Assembly: GCA_030062745.1 (NCBI GenBank)
Contig: CP099841.1
Coordinates: forward strand, 3,348,001-3,412,000
Origin: Capitulum mitella
Taxonomy: Eukaryota > Arthropoda > Thecostraca > Pollicipedomorpha > Pollicipedidae
Reading direction: 5' to 3'
DNA length: 64,000 bases
Within the stretch, counting starts at the first letter, position 1. Every line of letters begins with the position of its first letter. The position numbers and the translations under genes were made by a program. Below, piece by piece: positions 23,921 to 36,500 of the stretch. The notes beneath the pieces are model-generated. The model did no database searches and was not told the origin of the DNA. It saw only the letters and a program-made list of their open reading frames with translations.

Positions 23921-24859
23921 CTGCCGTTCGTGTTCAAAATGAGTGCGTTTTACTTCGCCTGACAAGTGACTATGTATCATCGTTTTTTTAATTTTGACGA
24001 GAGGGCAGAATAGCCACGGCGTGGACGCCTTCAATATATACATACATACAGAAAGTGATCCTTTCGTCCAGAGTTGATGATCACAGTGGAAAACAGACCG
24101 AGACTGACGTTTCGATGGCAATTTATCTCAAGAGACTTGGCGTACCATGCTGAATGCTACCTGACTCAAAGCCATCAAAGGTCAAGGTCACAGACTGTGT
24201 CAAATGTGACGTCTGTGATGACGGGTCATGCCATACGTGTTGCCGGCTTAATTTGGCACGGGGATTCTAAAAAAGGCACTTTCAAAGAGCTTTGAACACA
24301 GGTAAAGGGTTTAAAGGCTCCGGCTTGCTGTGCACTTGCAATATCGCAACATTTTGTGCTTTGAAATTCGGAGTAACGCGAACACACTAGTGGCCTCGAT
24401 CTGGGGCCCTCTGAACGACCCAGCAACGACCTTTTCAAGTTTGGCTCTTGTTGCACACTTTCACGTCGCGGAATGTTGCACAATGTTGAAAAGAAATTGC
24501 TTTACCTTTGAATTGCACATCTTATCATTCCCGGGCTGGAAAAAACTTATTTTGTACCAAACATCATCGAAATGCCTTCCTTCTTTCGCTTCTTCCCATG
24601 TACATATCATCTAAAACTCGACATTTCTCCATAAATATTTGACCTAAGATGACAGTGTGGGGTTACGGGTGACGTACATCGTACATCGAGCTCTCGTGGC
24701 TCCATGACGTACAAAACAAGCCACCGTCGCCATGCTGAAGAATTCTAAATGTAACTATGAAACGAGGTAAAACTGTGCGTCAAACCACAAAACATGGTAG
24801 TCTTTATGACGTCATATAGACATGACCCAGGATGAACTTGATCACCAGTTTTTGTCGGT
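23921..24859. other. interior of the inverted-repeat pair, no gene
   Basis: Follows the LINE tail. Contains AGGTCAAGGTCA-like sequence near 24180 but no coding signal. Confidence 0.45.
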
Positions 24860-24987
24860 ATGTGCCAAATTGACGTAAAAAAAGGTACTGAAAGTTTCAA
24901 CCCGCTGCGGTCACCCGTTTCGGAGATATTTAGAAAATGCGCCAGGGGGCGTTAAACGTCCCCCCCCCCAGTCAATGGCGGGTTAAA
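24860..24987 (-). repeat. right arm of inverted repeat pair around the LINE fragment
   Basis: Mirror partner of 22656-22780, carrying CCCCAGTCAATGGCGGGTTAA and GGGGGCGTTAAA. Further inward it has text such as CGTTTCGGAGATATTTAG typical of a dispersed repeat end. A C-run of about ten bases sits in the middle. Confidence 0.65.
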
Positions 24988-25236
24988 CTCCCCTTATACA
25001 AATATGTGTACACCAATATTTGTGTGAATGTCCGACTCGTCTTTTTTCTCTTCGCACAGACGTTATTTTGTACTGTTTTCTGATTCACTGTGTAATACGT
25101 GGTCTGATTTTGCTCTCCTGAAGATGGCACCGTATAATGTCGCCGAAACGTCGTGATCTGTATGTATGCAAAAGTGAAGAAAGTACTAAAGGAAATACGA
25201 ACGACCGAAAAACATTTATTTATTTCAAGATAAATC

Positions 25237-25267
25237 CATATATATATATATGTGTGTGTGTGTGTAT
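25237..25267. repeat. (AT)n(GT)n microsatellite
   Basis: AT run passing directly into a GT run. Confidence 0.9.
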
Positions 25268-28200
25268 GTATCTTTGCTTGTAAACCCAGGTTTCTGACTG
25301 TGTGAAGTAGGTAATCCATTTTGTCTCCTTTTACAAGGTTTTATTACGCATCAGATAAGCCCATGGTGCACCTATAAGCCTCCTTCCCTTCGGGTTTGCT
25401 CCTGGCGACCAGGTGGTTATTGGCCGCTCCAACGGACAGATCTTTAAGTAACTATTCCTATGTCATTCCACATATGTAATCTTAAAAGAAAAAAAATAGG
25501 GGAATACAATTTCTCTTCCTCCCTCCGTTGCTAGGCCTCCGGTCTGCTGGACGACCAGAAACTCTCGGAGTCGGCGAAAGCGACGACATTCGCCCAGCTG
25601 CCGTCGCGCCGTCGCCACAAAAACCGCCGACGAGGCAGCGTCGCGTCGACGCCGACTATTTGTCGACGGCCGATGACTCGGACCGGCGACGGCGTCGGCC
25701 GCGGCGCACGTGACATACATAGCGCCGCCGGTGTTGGTATTCTGAGATACGCATTAATCCTTGTCAGACACGCTGAAAAGTTTATGCCCATTTCGGTAAG
25801 GCGGGCTGAGATCAGCGTTACCAAAGTTTTGGCCCTTTCAGACCTTTGCCAGCCTTCCCGCGCTATGGTCGTTTCAAAATTTAACTTTGTCCTCATTCAC
25901 CGTGTCCTAAAAGTTTCCTCAAAACGAGAACCTTTGCTAAGAATCCCCCAGAACTGGTTGGAGGTGCCTTGTCTCTACTCAGCAGGCCGTTGGTGGTCAT
26001 GTAAAAGAACTCAAGGCTTCGCCATTGCCAAGGCTGGAGCCAGGCCCACGCCGTAACCCTTTGTGGAAACTTTAAATTTAGCCCTAAAGTAGAGTATTTT
26101 CTGGTAATGCTCGTGCATGCTGTCTGGGGTTTTACAAGAAGACGCCCAGTTTATACCATGTGCAGCTCTTACGAAAAAGTTTGATGTTCTTTGGGTGCGA
26201 AAAAAGAAAACAGAAAGCGGTGACGGCGACGGCGCCGCCTGGCAAGACGCGCCATCGGCCATTGGTCTAGTGCGTGAGCACTGACGGGTTAGTCTGCGCC
26301 GGCGAGCACAGAGGTACAGCGGGTCATCGTCCACGACGCCCAGCCAGCTGTCCCGTGTTTCCCTGTCCACGCTGGAACGGACGAGGAAGAAATAAAAAGC
26401 AAGCTATCGACGTCCATGCCTAAACGCACCGGACTGGGCCAACTTCCCATTTAAAGCAGACTTAAACAGTAACTTCCCATTTAGTCGGTTTACCGCTTGG
26501 CGACATAGCAGTGATGTTGGCGTCGTCCGGCCTCCTTTCTCACGAACAGAGAGCCAGATCAGCGGTAGGGCGCGTCTTGCCAGAACGGAGAGACCTGGAG
26601 CTCGGAGATCGTGAACCATGATGTAGGTAAAAACTGACTATGCGTCCAACAACAGCGTATAATAGGTTTTCGCATAAGTAAATCATAGAATGCAGACGAA
26701 TCTAGGCTAGGAATTTGGCCTTTAAGGAATGAACCTAGAAATTCAAGCTAACTGACCACCAATTCGTGCTCTGAAATCGATGTATCATAAACGACGGGGT
26801 TAAGTGAGACCTATACCTACAGGAGGAATAAGCAAAGACTTGCAGATAGGAACACGTAAGAATGTTCTCCAAGTCAAGCACGGAATCCCACTTTACAAAC
26901 GCTAGTGGTTTAACTGACTTTCCTTCCTGCGGCGTTCGTGAACCTGGTGGAGCGTGACAATGGTTCCGATACGTGTCTTATTTTGGGGTTAGGAGGTGCG
27001 TCTTTGTAAGGCTTATAAACATGGCAACTTTTTTGCCAAAATTGCTCATGGCTTACGCAAATGATTCGTTGCTGACTTCAAACAGTGGACGCAATATTGT
27101 GCTCTACGTATATGCGAATTCCCACCTGTTGCCTGAGATTCCAGCTGATGACTTCAACAACCTGTCGCTGGTAACACCGACGGCGAGGGCGTTATTACAG
27201 CCCACATGGCGATTGTTAAGTATAACGTAATCATTACATTTATTTCAGTGGTTGGCCTTGATGGTTTATCCTCGGTCATGTTTGTTTATTTTGTCTGATT
27301 TATGTGATATCGTTTGCATTGGCATTTTGACATATTGATTTCGGGGTCTCTGAAACCAATTGAAATTGAATTTATACTATTGTTCGTTGTATCTCATTTT
27401 TTTCTCTCAGTAATTGCGCATAAATCATTAAACGATAGTACACGCTTGAATCAGATGATAATTCTTTGGTTTACAAATTTCGGCATGCGCCAGGAGATGA
27501 GCACTAAACAGTGTCAACAGGAGTGAAGCAATAGGAAGCCCCATGGGGCGCATTGCGAGCGCGACCTCTCGCGTTTCTCTTCGAATCTGGAAAGATGTTG
27601 CGGATATTCATCGATCTATTTTAGTCTTTTGCCACCAGGAAGTTACGATTCTAAACGCCACCCCACTCATGATGTCGTTTTCTGTAATTACTGAAAGACT
27701 CAGTTGGTACCTCAGAGAAAACGCATCCAACAAGAAAAAAGCATTGCTTTTGGAACAGCCATGCAACGAAATGAGTTTGCAAGCTCTCTGTGGATGGAAG
27801 TGCTGATTTTTTTTTTTAAGAACTGAACTATGTCATGGTGACGACTTTATTGTTCAGTGCCAGTAGCTGCTGCGAAAATAATGGCTTGCCGAAAGCTTTA
27901 TGGCCTGACCGACCAGTCGTTGAACTTGGTTCGTTCGAACAGTTGATGTGAGACTCACTTGGCCCACGGCACGCTTGTAATAATTTTACTCGTTATCGTC
28001 ATAAGCCCATGTACCTACGACCGTGACCAAAGATACGCCGTCATTTGTATGAATGACTTGGTCAACAACTGTACATCATAACAAGTCCTGTTCCCACCTC
28101 AAATCATCAAAAAGACAATCAGCTATCGGAAGATATCCTATGATACGGGACACCAACAATGATCTGGACTAAAAAGCAAGGATGGCGTACTAAAGTGCCA

Positions 28201-29673
28201 CTGCCCCACGTTACCCTATCTTGCATAGGCAGAGTTGATGTCGCTCTTCTTTTAATGCCTATTTATCGTTGACGAGACTGTCAAACAATGACATAGGGCA
28301 CCTGTACACTGCAATGTCATTCTTACGAGTAAACAGGGCACGATTTTTTTTTAAATTTACTGGAAAGCGTTCTTTTGCACGTTTATGATACCAAGACTGA
28401 TCGTTATCTCAAAAACCAAAAGTCGAGCATTTCTCTGCCAAATGTTAATCGTGTTTCGAATTAAAGGTACCCTGATCTTTCCCTAAATCCCGCTGTGCCT
28501 TGGTGTGTCCATCATACCAACGGCTTCCCCCGTCAACAGGCATTCACCGCGCCGTAGCCGTCAACACAGAATGCCTTCAGACGCTGCACACTGCGGGCTG
28601 TAAGCGACAGCAAGCACTGTAATGGCGAAATTCGTCGGACATGCATAGAAAGGTATCACCTTTTTTATTTATTGTATCACCATCATTTTTTTACAAACGG
28701 ACCAAAGGTCCCTATTTAGGCCAAATGCTCTTCAGGACGTAGGATTATTTATCCACGAAAAACGAGTCAATGAAATGGAACCCTTTGAAGTCCTGCCTCA
28801 GTCGTAGACAAATAAAGCGTGCGAAGAGGATTTCCTGAGTCAAACAAGCATCACCAATGCCTGTATGCGCGTGGCATACGTTGTCTACAAGCTTTGCGTT
28901 TAGATTTTGCGTTTATTTGTACAGACTGGACTGAGATAGGGCACAGCAATCGCGTTTTTGTTTTCGCAGGATTCTGTCCCAGATCAATGACAATGTATTC
29001 CCACGACGGACGAAGATATCGTCATTTGAGGGAGTTTCTGCCTTGTGGTCGTTGAGCGAATAATTACGGGCACCCCTATATCGAACGACGCATCGTTCTC
29101 TTTAAATCGTGTCAACCGAGGTGTTGACCCGTAAGCGTCTGACGAGGCTTGGAGTTGGATTACCATTGTTCGTCTCGGATTTTCTCCGCAGTAAGTTTGT
29201 ATTTCAACTCGGGTTCATAGTGACCCGGCCTTCCCAATAGCTTGGTGCTCCTAGGCAGAGGTGAAGCCAAGATTTCGCCGAGAAGGGGCCAGGATATACC
29301 TAACTCGCTAATAACGGAAAACTCCACGGATTTCAGCCATTTTATAGTCGATTTCCGGCAATTCCACGGGGGTCATGGTCCCTTGTCTCCCCTCCCTTCT
29401 TGGCTCAACGCCTACTCTTCGGCGAATGCATGTGTTGAACCACCAGTGTTTTATGCACAGGCTTACATCGAAAGTCGGGCCGACACTGTCTCGCTCGACC
29501 TGCCCAGGACGGCAACAGCGCGTGACATCGTCTCACGCTCGCGACACGCCGCACGACTTGACCCGCCGCAAGGACCCAGACTCCAGCCGGCGCAGTTCGC
29601 CGGCGTCACGCGCCGCCGGCGAGCCGCGCCAAAATAGCCGATCGTGATCGAGGGCGTGCACGTCCCGGCCGGT

Positions 29674-29697
29674 GGCGGCGGCGGCGGCGGCGGCGGC
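29674..29697. repeat. (GGC)8 trinucleotide run
   Basis: Eight GGC units inside a CpG-rich block. The plus frame would read poly-glycine, but no gene is recognised. Confidence 0.9.
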
Positions 29698-31004
29698 CGG
29701 CACCCGGAAGCCCGACCCATTATCGGAGACAGAGCGGCACTTGGTGGGCCGCAACCAGGCCCGATTAGTGCCGTAACGACGGCGGCAATACGCCACAATG
29801 GCCCGCGGCGGCGGCGGCCCGCGCCGCCCAGCCCGACCGGAGGCAGACTGTCCAGGTCAGCGGCGGGAGGGGCGCTGTCAGGTCGGCAGTCAGGGGAGGG
29901 GGCAGGACGGACTGTGCAGGTCAGCAGTCAGGGGGCAGACTGTACAAGTCAGCAGTCCGGGTCAGAATGGGTCAGACAGGCACAGTGTGCTCACCGGCGG
30001 CGACCGGGGAAGGGGAAGGCAGGGACGAGCAAGCACAGGTTGGGGAGCTGTTCGTGGGCTTTAGCGACTGCATGGTTACATGGCGTCCCCATGGCCGTGG
30101 GTCGACCGGGACGGAGAGCGCGGAAGTGGGAACAATCGGTTCTCGTTAGCGGGAAGGAGTGGAGGTGGCCGGGGGGATCGATGACAGAGGCTGAGTCAGG
30201 AATGTGGTTGTCGTTTTTTCACGCGTTGCATCCCCAAAGGTCCGGCTTGTCGGTTGTCTGAGGCGAAATGTTCAGACACGGTACGCAAAAGTTTATCGAT
30301 GGTGTCTGAAGTCGGGAGAACTTAACAGTTGGCAAAGACGGAAGAAAAACCTCATTTTCGTCATGTAATGACATCGATGGCGATAACTAAAGATTTTAAA
30401 ACAAATGTTAATTGGTTGTTTTCATATAAGAGATGTTTAAAAAACACTCAGAGGTCGTTCTAATCCAGAGTAAAACTAGACTCTGACCCAGCTCTAAGGT
30501 AGCGCCATCATCCCTTGTACGCACGATGGTGCTATTGAACCTTGTTTTAATCAGATTTCATCGGCTCTAAATCCACAGTAAACACAATGTATCGTGTCAC
30601 GGAAATTTCATGTCCTCGTTGGTGCCAGCCAAGTCCGCATGTTTATATAGCGTACCTTTCCAACGTTCTTGTTTGCAGGTACGGTATCAGTTTAATTAAT
30701 CGAGCCGGATTTACGTTACTTTACGGAAGTGTGACCGGCAGCGGCGCAGAAAGCACCGCGCGCCTGGGTGTTGCAACTTTCCCGGCAGCCAGGGGCGTAG
30801 GCAAGGCGGGAGAGGGGACAACACGTGCATGACCCTCTTTGTGACTGAGAACTGAACCTGTTTTACGTATCAAAAATGGGAGCAGATAAACATTTCCGGA
30901 ACTCGAAAATAAAGCGGTCGATATCCGAGGAGTGTTCAGTTTTGAGGAGGGGTCGGTTGGTCCTGGCCCTCTCCTTGGCAAAATCCTAACTGCGCTCCTG
31001 CCGC

Positions 31005-31308
31005 CAGCTCACTGTTCCCGTCATGCCACACCCTGCGGCGGCCACACACAACGGTCGGCGATCCTGACAACACCGTCCGCCAGCTCACTGTTCCCGCCAT
31101 GCCACACCCTGCGGCGGCCGCACACAACGGTCGGCGATCCTGGCAACACCGGCCGCCAGCTCACTGTTCCCGTCATGCCACACCCTGCGGCGGCCACACA
31201 CAACGGTCGGCGATCCTGACAACACCGGCCGCCAGCTCACTGTTCCCGCCATGCCACACCCTGCGGCGGCCACACACAACGGTCGGCGATCCTGGCAACA
31301 CCGGCCGC
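31005..31308 (+). repeat. 76-bp minisatellite, four copies
   Basis: CAGCTCACTGTTCCCG begins at 31005, 31081, 31157 and 31233, an exact 76-base period. Units are nearly identical and differ at a few positions (CGTCATG versus CGCCATG, CCTGACAAC versus CCTGGCAAC, one CCGTCCGC versus CCGGCCGC). The high identity points to recent expansion. Confidence 0.97.
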
Positions 31309-31369
31309 CGGGGAACAAGCAAACTCTCGGCTGGCCGGCGCCGCCGTCTATTCAGGTAGCCGAGAACCA

Positions 31370-31625
31370 GGGTTCACAGGCAGCAGTCAGCCGGGAACGC
31401 GTGCTCACAGGCAGCAGAGGCCGCCGGGGATGTGGGTTCACAGGCAGCGGTCAGACGGGAACGCATGCTCACAGGCAGCAGAGACAGCCGGGGACGTGGG
31501 TTCACAGACAACAGAGGCAGCCGGGGACATGGGCTCATAGGCAGCAGAGGCCGCCGGGGACGTGGGTTCACAGGCAGCGGAGGCCGCCGGGGACGTGGGT
31601 TCACAGGCAGCACAGGCCGCCGTCC
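31370..31625 (+). repeat. about 33-36-bp minisatellite, seven to eight degenerate copies
   Basis: Built on CACAGGCAGCAGAGGCCGCC followed by GGGGACGTGGGTT. Some units are the variant CAGGCAGCGGTCAGACGGGAACGCATGCT. It starts about 60 bases after the 76-bp array. The open frame through it is low-complexity. Confidence 0.85.
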
Positions 31626-31739
31626 CGGCCTCCGAGCCAGCCCTCCGACCGAAACCGGTCGGACCGCCGCAGGCTGTCGGGGCCTCTCACGGCGGCTCCG
31701 CTGACCTGAGCCAGCCTCGGGGCGTTCGGAGAGGACACT

Positions 31740-32125
31740 GCGCTAGAGGCCTGACGTGGCGCCGTGTAAGGGCCTGATGCAGTGTGGTGTAGAGGCCTGT
31801 CGTACCGACGAGAAGAGGCCTGATGTGACGCTGTGTGGAGGCCTGACTTGGCGCGGTGTAGGGGCCTGGTGTGGCGCCGTGTAGATGCTTGATTTGGCGC
31901 TGAGTAGAGGCCTGATGCGGTACGGTGTAGAGACCTGATGTGGTGCGGTGTGGAGACCTGATGGTGGCGTGATGAAGAGGTCTGATGCAGCTCTGTGTAA
32001 ATGCCTGATTTGGTGCTGTGTAGAGGTCTGGTGTGGTGCTGTGTAGAGACCTGATGTGGCGCGATGTAGAGGCCTGATGTGGCGTGATGTAGAGGTATGA
32101 TGTGGCGCTATGTAGAGGCCTGTGC
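31740..32125 (+). repeat. about 23-24-bp minisatellite, some sixteen degenerate copies
   Basis: Variants of GAGGCCTGATGTGGCGCTGT plus GTA repeat head to tail, with GATGTGG/GATGCGG and CGCGGTG/CGCTGTG alternatives. It is the third distinct array in 1.1 kb. Confidence 0.9.
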
Positions 32126-33514
32126 CACCGTGTAGCCACCGGTGCGGGCCGACCGGCGCGGCAGCGGCTAATGCACCTGAGGCCCGTCTGGGTCTCCGGG
32201 GGCTGGATATTCGAGCGTGTCAGAGACTGATGTTCTCCGACAGTGGAGGGGCCTATATACCACCGCATGCAGCGCTGAGATGCTGTGGCATACGCTGAAT
32301 ATCCGACAGCTGGTTACCACCAGCCAGCAAAAAGGGAGACTGTGAACAGTTTTAGCAATAATAATCTTTTGAGAGGCATACACATCCCACGGTGTCAAGT
32401 TTGGACTCAGGTGGTCATATCCCACTCGAGCGTAAACGGAGAGTTAAGGCGGCTATCAAAATGCCATGATGGCATGGTCATAATGCCATGACCCCTGTGT
32501 TGTTGGCGGTGTTTGCAACTTATTCAGAAATTCCGGGAGCAGCGAGCATTCGTTTGCTTGATGGAATTATAACATAAACGTTCAAAATAGAACATTTTTT
32601 GCAGCCCAGCTCGTGAAATGCCACCAGACGGCCATTTCGAACAAAACTTTAGCACGTCTGAGATAAAAACACGCACCAGCGGATCATCATTAACCCGACA
32701 GACGACATTTCACTGCAGCGAGGTCCGGCAGTCTAGTTTGTTATGCTCCATGGCGGACAAAGCAAATGTCCCCACAACGGAGATATTTTCCACCACACGT
32801 CACGACCAACGGACGTTACGATCTCGCCGGGACCCTTTGCCGTTCCGTTGCTGTTAGGCCACAAAAACCAGTCGTCGTCAAAATAAGTATATTCTCCAGG
32901 AGCGACGGTTCTCACCGCCGATATAAGCGTGACTGTGTGACACCGATCTCTACTGCGCGAAGCAACTGATACAGGAATGCACCGCGTTCACTGCTCGACC
33001 GGCCACCGCTGGTACTTGATTGGCGCTGGCCGCCGGTTCGGCACAACCTCCGGCCGTAAACATCCGGCGGGCAGCCACCAGAGCCCCGTCTGCCGAGCAC
33101 TACGTGCGTCGGCGCGGCGCGGGCGGGACTCCGGCCCAATCATCGGCGGATATGGGCCGCCGACGTTCGGGCCGCCGTAAAACTAACGCAAGCACCGCGG
33201 CCAGTCTGTAATAGCGCGCCACGGCGGCGTCCCATCTGAGGGTCCGACCGCCGGCCCGGGCGGCCGCGGGGGTGACGGCGTCACGGGACCGGCGTCACGG
33301 AGCCGCCGGCGCGGGACGGCGGCGGCCGGCCCGGCGCTCGATACGGAGCACCGGGCCGCCGCCAGGGGGACGCCCGGTTACCGCCACGGCCGGGCTCTGC
33401 GCGAGCTCAGCCGAGCTCAGCAGCACGGGCCGCTGGCGCCGGGACACCGGGCAGGGCGGGAGGCCGACCGGACCGGCCGCTGGCCCGCCGCCGGGCCCGG
33501 GCCGCCCGGCCCGC
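32126..33514 (-). other. region downstream of the CLIC stop codon, probably containing its 3' UTR
   Basis: Directly 3' of the CLIC stop at 33515 on the minus strand. I looked for AATAAA or ATTAAA on the minus strand in the first kilobase and saw none, so the polyadenylation site is undetermined. 33000-33480 is very GC-rich and CpG-rich. Confidence 0.4.
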
Positions 33515-33595
33515 TCAGTCGACCTGCACGGACGCCGGGATCGAGGTGGTGAAGGACGGCGTCTCCAGCTCCTCGTGCTTCTTCATCTTGGTGCC
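33515..33595 (-). CDS. CLIC exon 6 (residues 230-255 and stop)
   Basis: Acceptor CTCCCGCAG|GGC. Encodes GTKMKKHEELETPSFTTSIP and a short tail ending VQVD, then TGA at 33515-33517. The tail is typical of arthropod CLIC C-termini. Confidence 0.95.
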   Translation of the reverse strand, partial: GTKMKKHEELETPSFTTSIPASVQVD

Positions 33596-36500
33596 CTGCG
33601 GGAGAGGCGCGTCTGTCACGGCTGAGCGCCTGTCCGACGGCGGCGGCCACCGCGCCGACAAAGAGAAACGATGGCGGCATCTCGAGCGTTTTTCCCACGT
33701 GGGATGTAAAATCAATACGTCGACAGCCCAGGCTCGGTCAAGCCGTGACGACGTGCTACATGGCATGTGATCTAGAGGCATGGTGGCCTAACCTACACTG
33801 AATGACATATCCTGCAAATAAGGGATGTTTGCTGATGGTCACGCGTGCTCCGTTCGCAAACAATGGTCGTGTTTACCTAGCAGTTTGGCAAGCTAACCAT
33901 GCTTATGAAGGAAACGAGCATCCGCAGCCCTATTCCCTTCATAAACCTTTCAGATGTTGGCTAATACTGTGCATTAGTGACCAACTCGACCATGCATTAA
34001 GGACGCACTCAGGACCACACGCTAAAGCCCATGTCATTAGCGCCTTTAACAGGACTATCCAAGGACCTGTTCGTATTAGTTCCGTCCTCCTTACCTGTTG
34101 ACCCGTCTGACTGGGGTGTTCAACTCATAAACCAGGCGAGACGCCGTTGAATTAGAGCGATACGTTTTCCCTTCACACTGGACTGCGTCTGACCAATCAT
34201 CATCCGCGTTACATCCCGTATCAGATCTCGACTAATCAGCGTCCGACCCCCCCGAAAAGTCCTATAAAGGGATATGACTCCGGCCCAGCCGGTTCTGTGG
34301 AGCCTGGCTGCCATATCCCGGGACGAAACAGGGCCTTGGACGAAACAGTCTAAGCGACTACGAACATCCGCAACCATCTTCATACACAGTGAATATAGTA
34401 CTCATTTGGTGGAATTCTGTGGTAGTCATTTTCTGTTTAATGCTCTAATGCAATGATCTAAAATGTAAATTTTACCCTCCAAAAGATAACTCTGAGATAA
34501 CCGGAGATATTCCTAGCAATTTTTTGTTAGCAATAACACACTTATTAACCATGTTTTCCAAACAACCAAACCATTACTTGTTTCTAGTACATGCCGAACA
34601 GCACTTATCTGGCAAAACGCATTTGCTATACAACGCGATTGCTCTTTCGTCCTCGAGGTACAGATGCGTATACGTAAGCAGACACGGAGAAAATGAAGAA
34701 CAGGAATTCAAAGGAAGGAGCTACAAGCGTGTTTTGCAGGCTTTAAACGAGCGAGATTTCATACATGGCGGTCGCTCGGTAAAGTTCAGATCCAGTTGTT
34801 TGTCATTCAGTCCGTCAGTCAGTCGGTCCGTCAGGCCAAGCTTCCGAGCGTCTAGCGCCCGAACGCGCCAACCGATCGCAACGCAAATGGCACCAACGGG
34901 TGCGCCGACTCGGCGGACATATTGTGATGCAGGTTTTGAAACGATTCGTGGCGTGTAGCGCGTGCCACGTGGCGCGAGCCGGACCTCTGCAGATTCAGTT
35001 AACCATGGTTACAGATCAAACGGCGGGTGCTGCTGACTAAAAACTTGGTGACAACATGGGCCCCACTTACGGGTGTGTGCTTCTGTGCGGTTCGCACCCA
35101 CGTGCGATCCATGTGGCGATCCACAGGCACGTGTTTCGATTTGGCATCAGGAGTCCACGAGTGCTAAATGACCCAAGAGGCTGAAATTTGGTGGGTAGAT
35201 AGGCCAGCACTGGACTATCGACTGATACCCCATATGATGGGCATGGTCCAATGGGCCACCTGCAGCGCACGCGCGCTTCTTTCCCATCCGTTTTTCTTAT
35301 GGGCTAATTGCTGGGACGCAAACGGCGTAGTTCGGTGCGATGATGGCGGCCTGGCAAGGTGGTCGAGCACCTGAGCGATCAATTTCGATCGATGCAGGTC
35401 GAAACGGGGTGTCTTGCACGTGACGCGACAGATGCCCAAAATTAACACCCCTCGTTCATTGCCGCAAATCTACAACCGCTGGGATGCTGAAGATTGGCCG
35501 GCAGGAGCACGTGATACGTGGCATTCAATATATATGGCTGTGTTGCACGCCAAGAGCTTCAGCCTGGTGCGTGCGGGAAGCACGTGCTGAGGTGTATCCC
35601 TTTGCCATTCACGTCTTAGGTTTAGGAACCGTTAATGTTGGTGGCTCCAAATTTTGTGGTGGGCAGCCAAGTCACAAACACCATCGAGGACAACTAGGAT
35701 TTAAAGCACGAGTGGCAAGATGCTGTGGGGGCAGAATCTGACCCCTCTAACCAGGAGCGCAGAACAGGGTTAATGTATTTCGATTTTGAACTCAAAACAC
35801 TGCCGAAGCGCAATGGTTTGCATCTAGTTTACCATTCCGTTAAATATCCCAAAGTGCAGACAGCCATGCAACATGGCGGCCAGCAACTTCGTGGGACATG
35901 CAATGCAACAGGAGCAGGAAGACCTTTGTAACACGGGCGCATCGACCTCCATCAAAAGGACCGTGTCGACGTAAACATTATGCCACCACCATAAGAACAT
36001 GTCATTACAAATGACTACCCCACGGCCCAAACACACAGCGGACGGCAAGCAACACCAGCTCTGGCGCGACGACCCCACGGCGGCTACCCTGTTGTTTAAT
36101 CAATGTGCACTCATTAATTTTTTCCCGTTCGGACGGCTCTTTCGATGGGTGGTACCGGAGCGCCGCCCCGGCCGCCCAATCACCACGTCGACCCGCCGCC
36201 GGCGCCGTCGGCCGCGTCAAGCTCAAGGTCACTCTCGGCTGCTGCTGCTGCCGACGAGGAGACCCCCTGAGAGCCGTCTGTCGACCGGCAAGACCGGAGA
36301 AAGACCTCGACCCGTGTAAAGCGGATACTTCTGCAGCCGTGAACGTGCCGTGCAATCAACGCTGAAATTCCTTCCCGGCCGTGGCGTCTTTCCAAATGCT
36401 GCAGCCACACCAGGCCGGAGTCCGGCGGAAACAAAAGAACATTTGCAGCGCCGGGCCGCCGCGTCAACAGCTCGTCCCGCTGCGGCCGGGCGGAGCGCGG

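Larger units (their letters stand above)
24988..31004. other. six kilobases without a recognised gene
   Basis: Holds an AT/GT microsatellite (25237-25267), a CpG-rich patch (25530-25720), a GC-rich block (29500-30150) with a (GGC)8 run, and otherwise ordinary DNA. Frames are short or low-complexity and I found no splice-consistent homologous exon on either strand. Confidence 0.45.

Noticed and set aside
31005-31308. CRISPR-like regular repeats
   Set aside because: Units are contiguous 76-bp tandem repeats without unique spacers, in a eukaryotic genome.
34524-34958. 144-codon frame crossing dispersed repeat copy B
   Set aside because: Openness is not matched by a domain, and half of it is repeat sequence shared with 19.5-19.8 kb.
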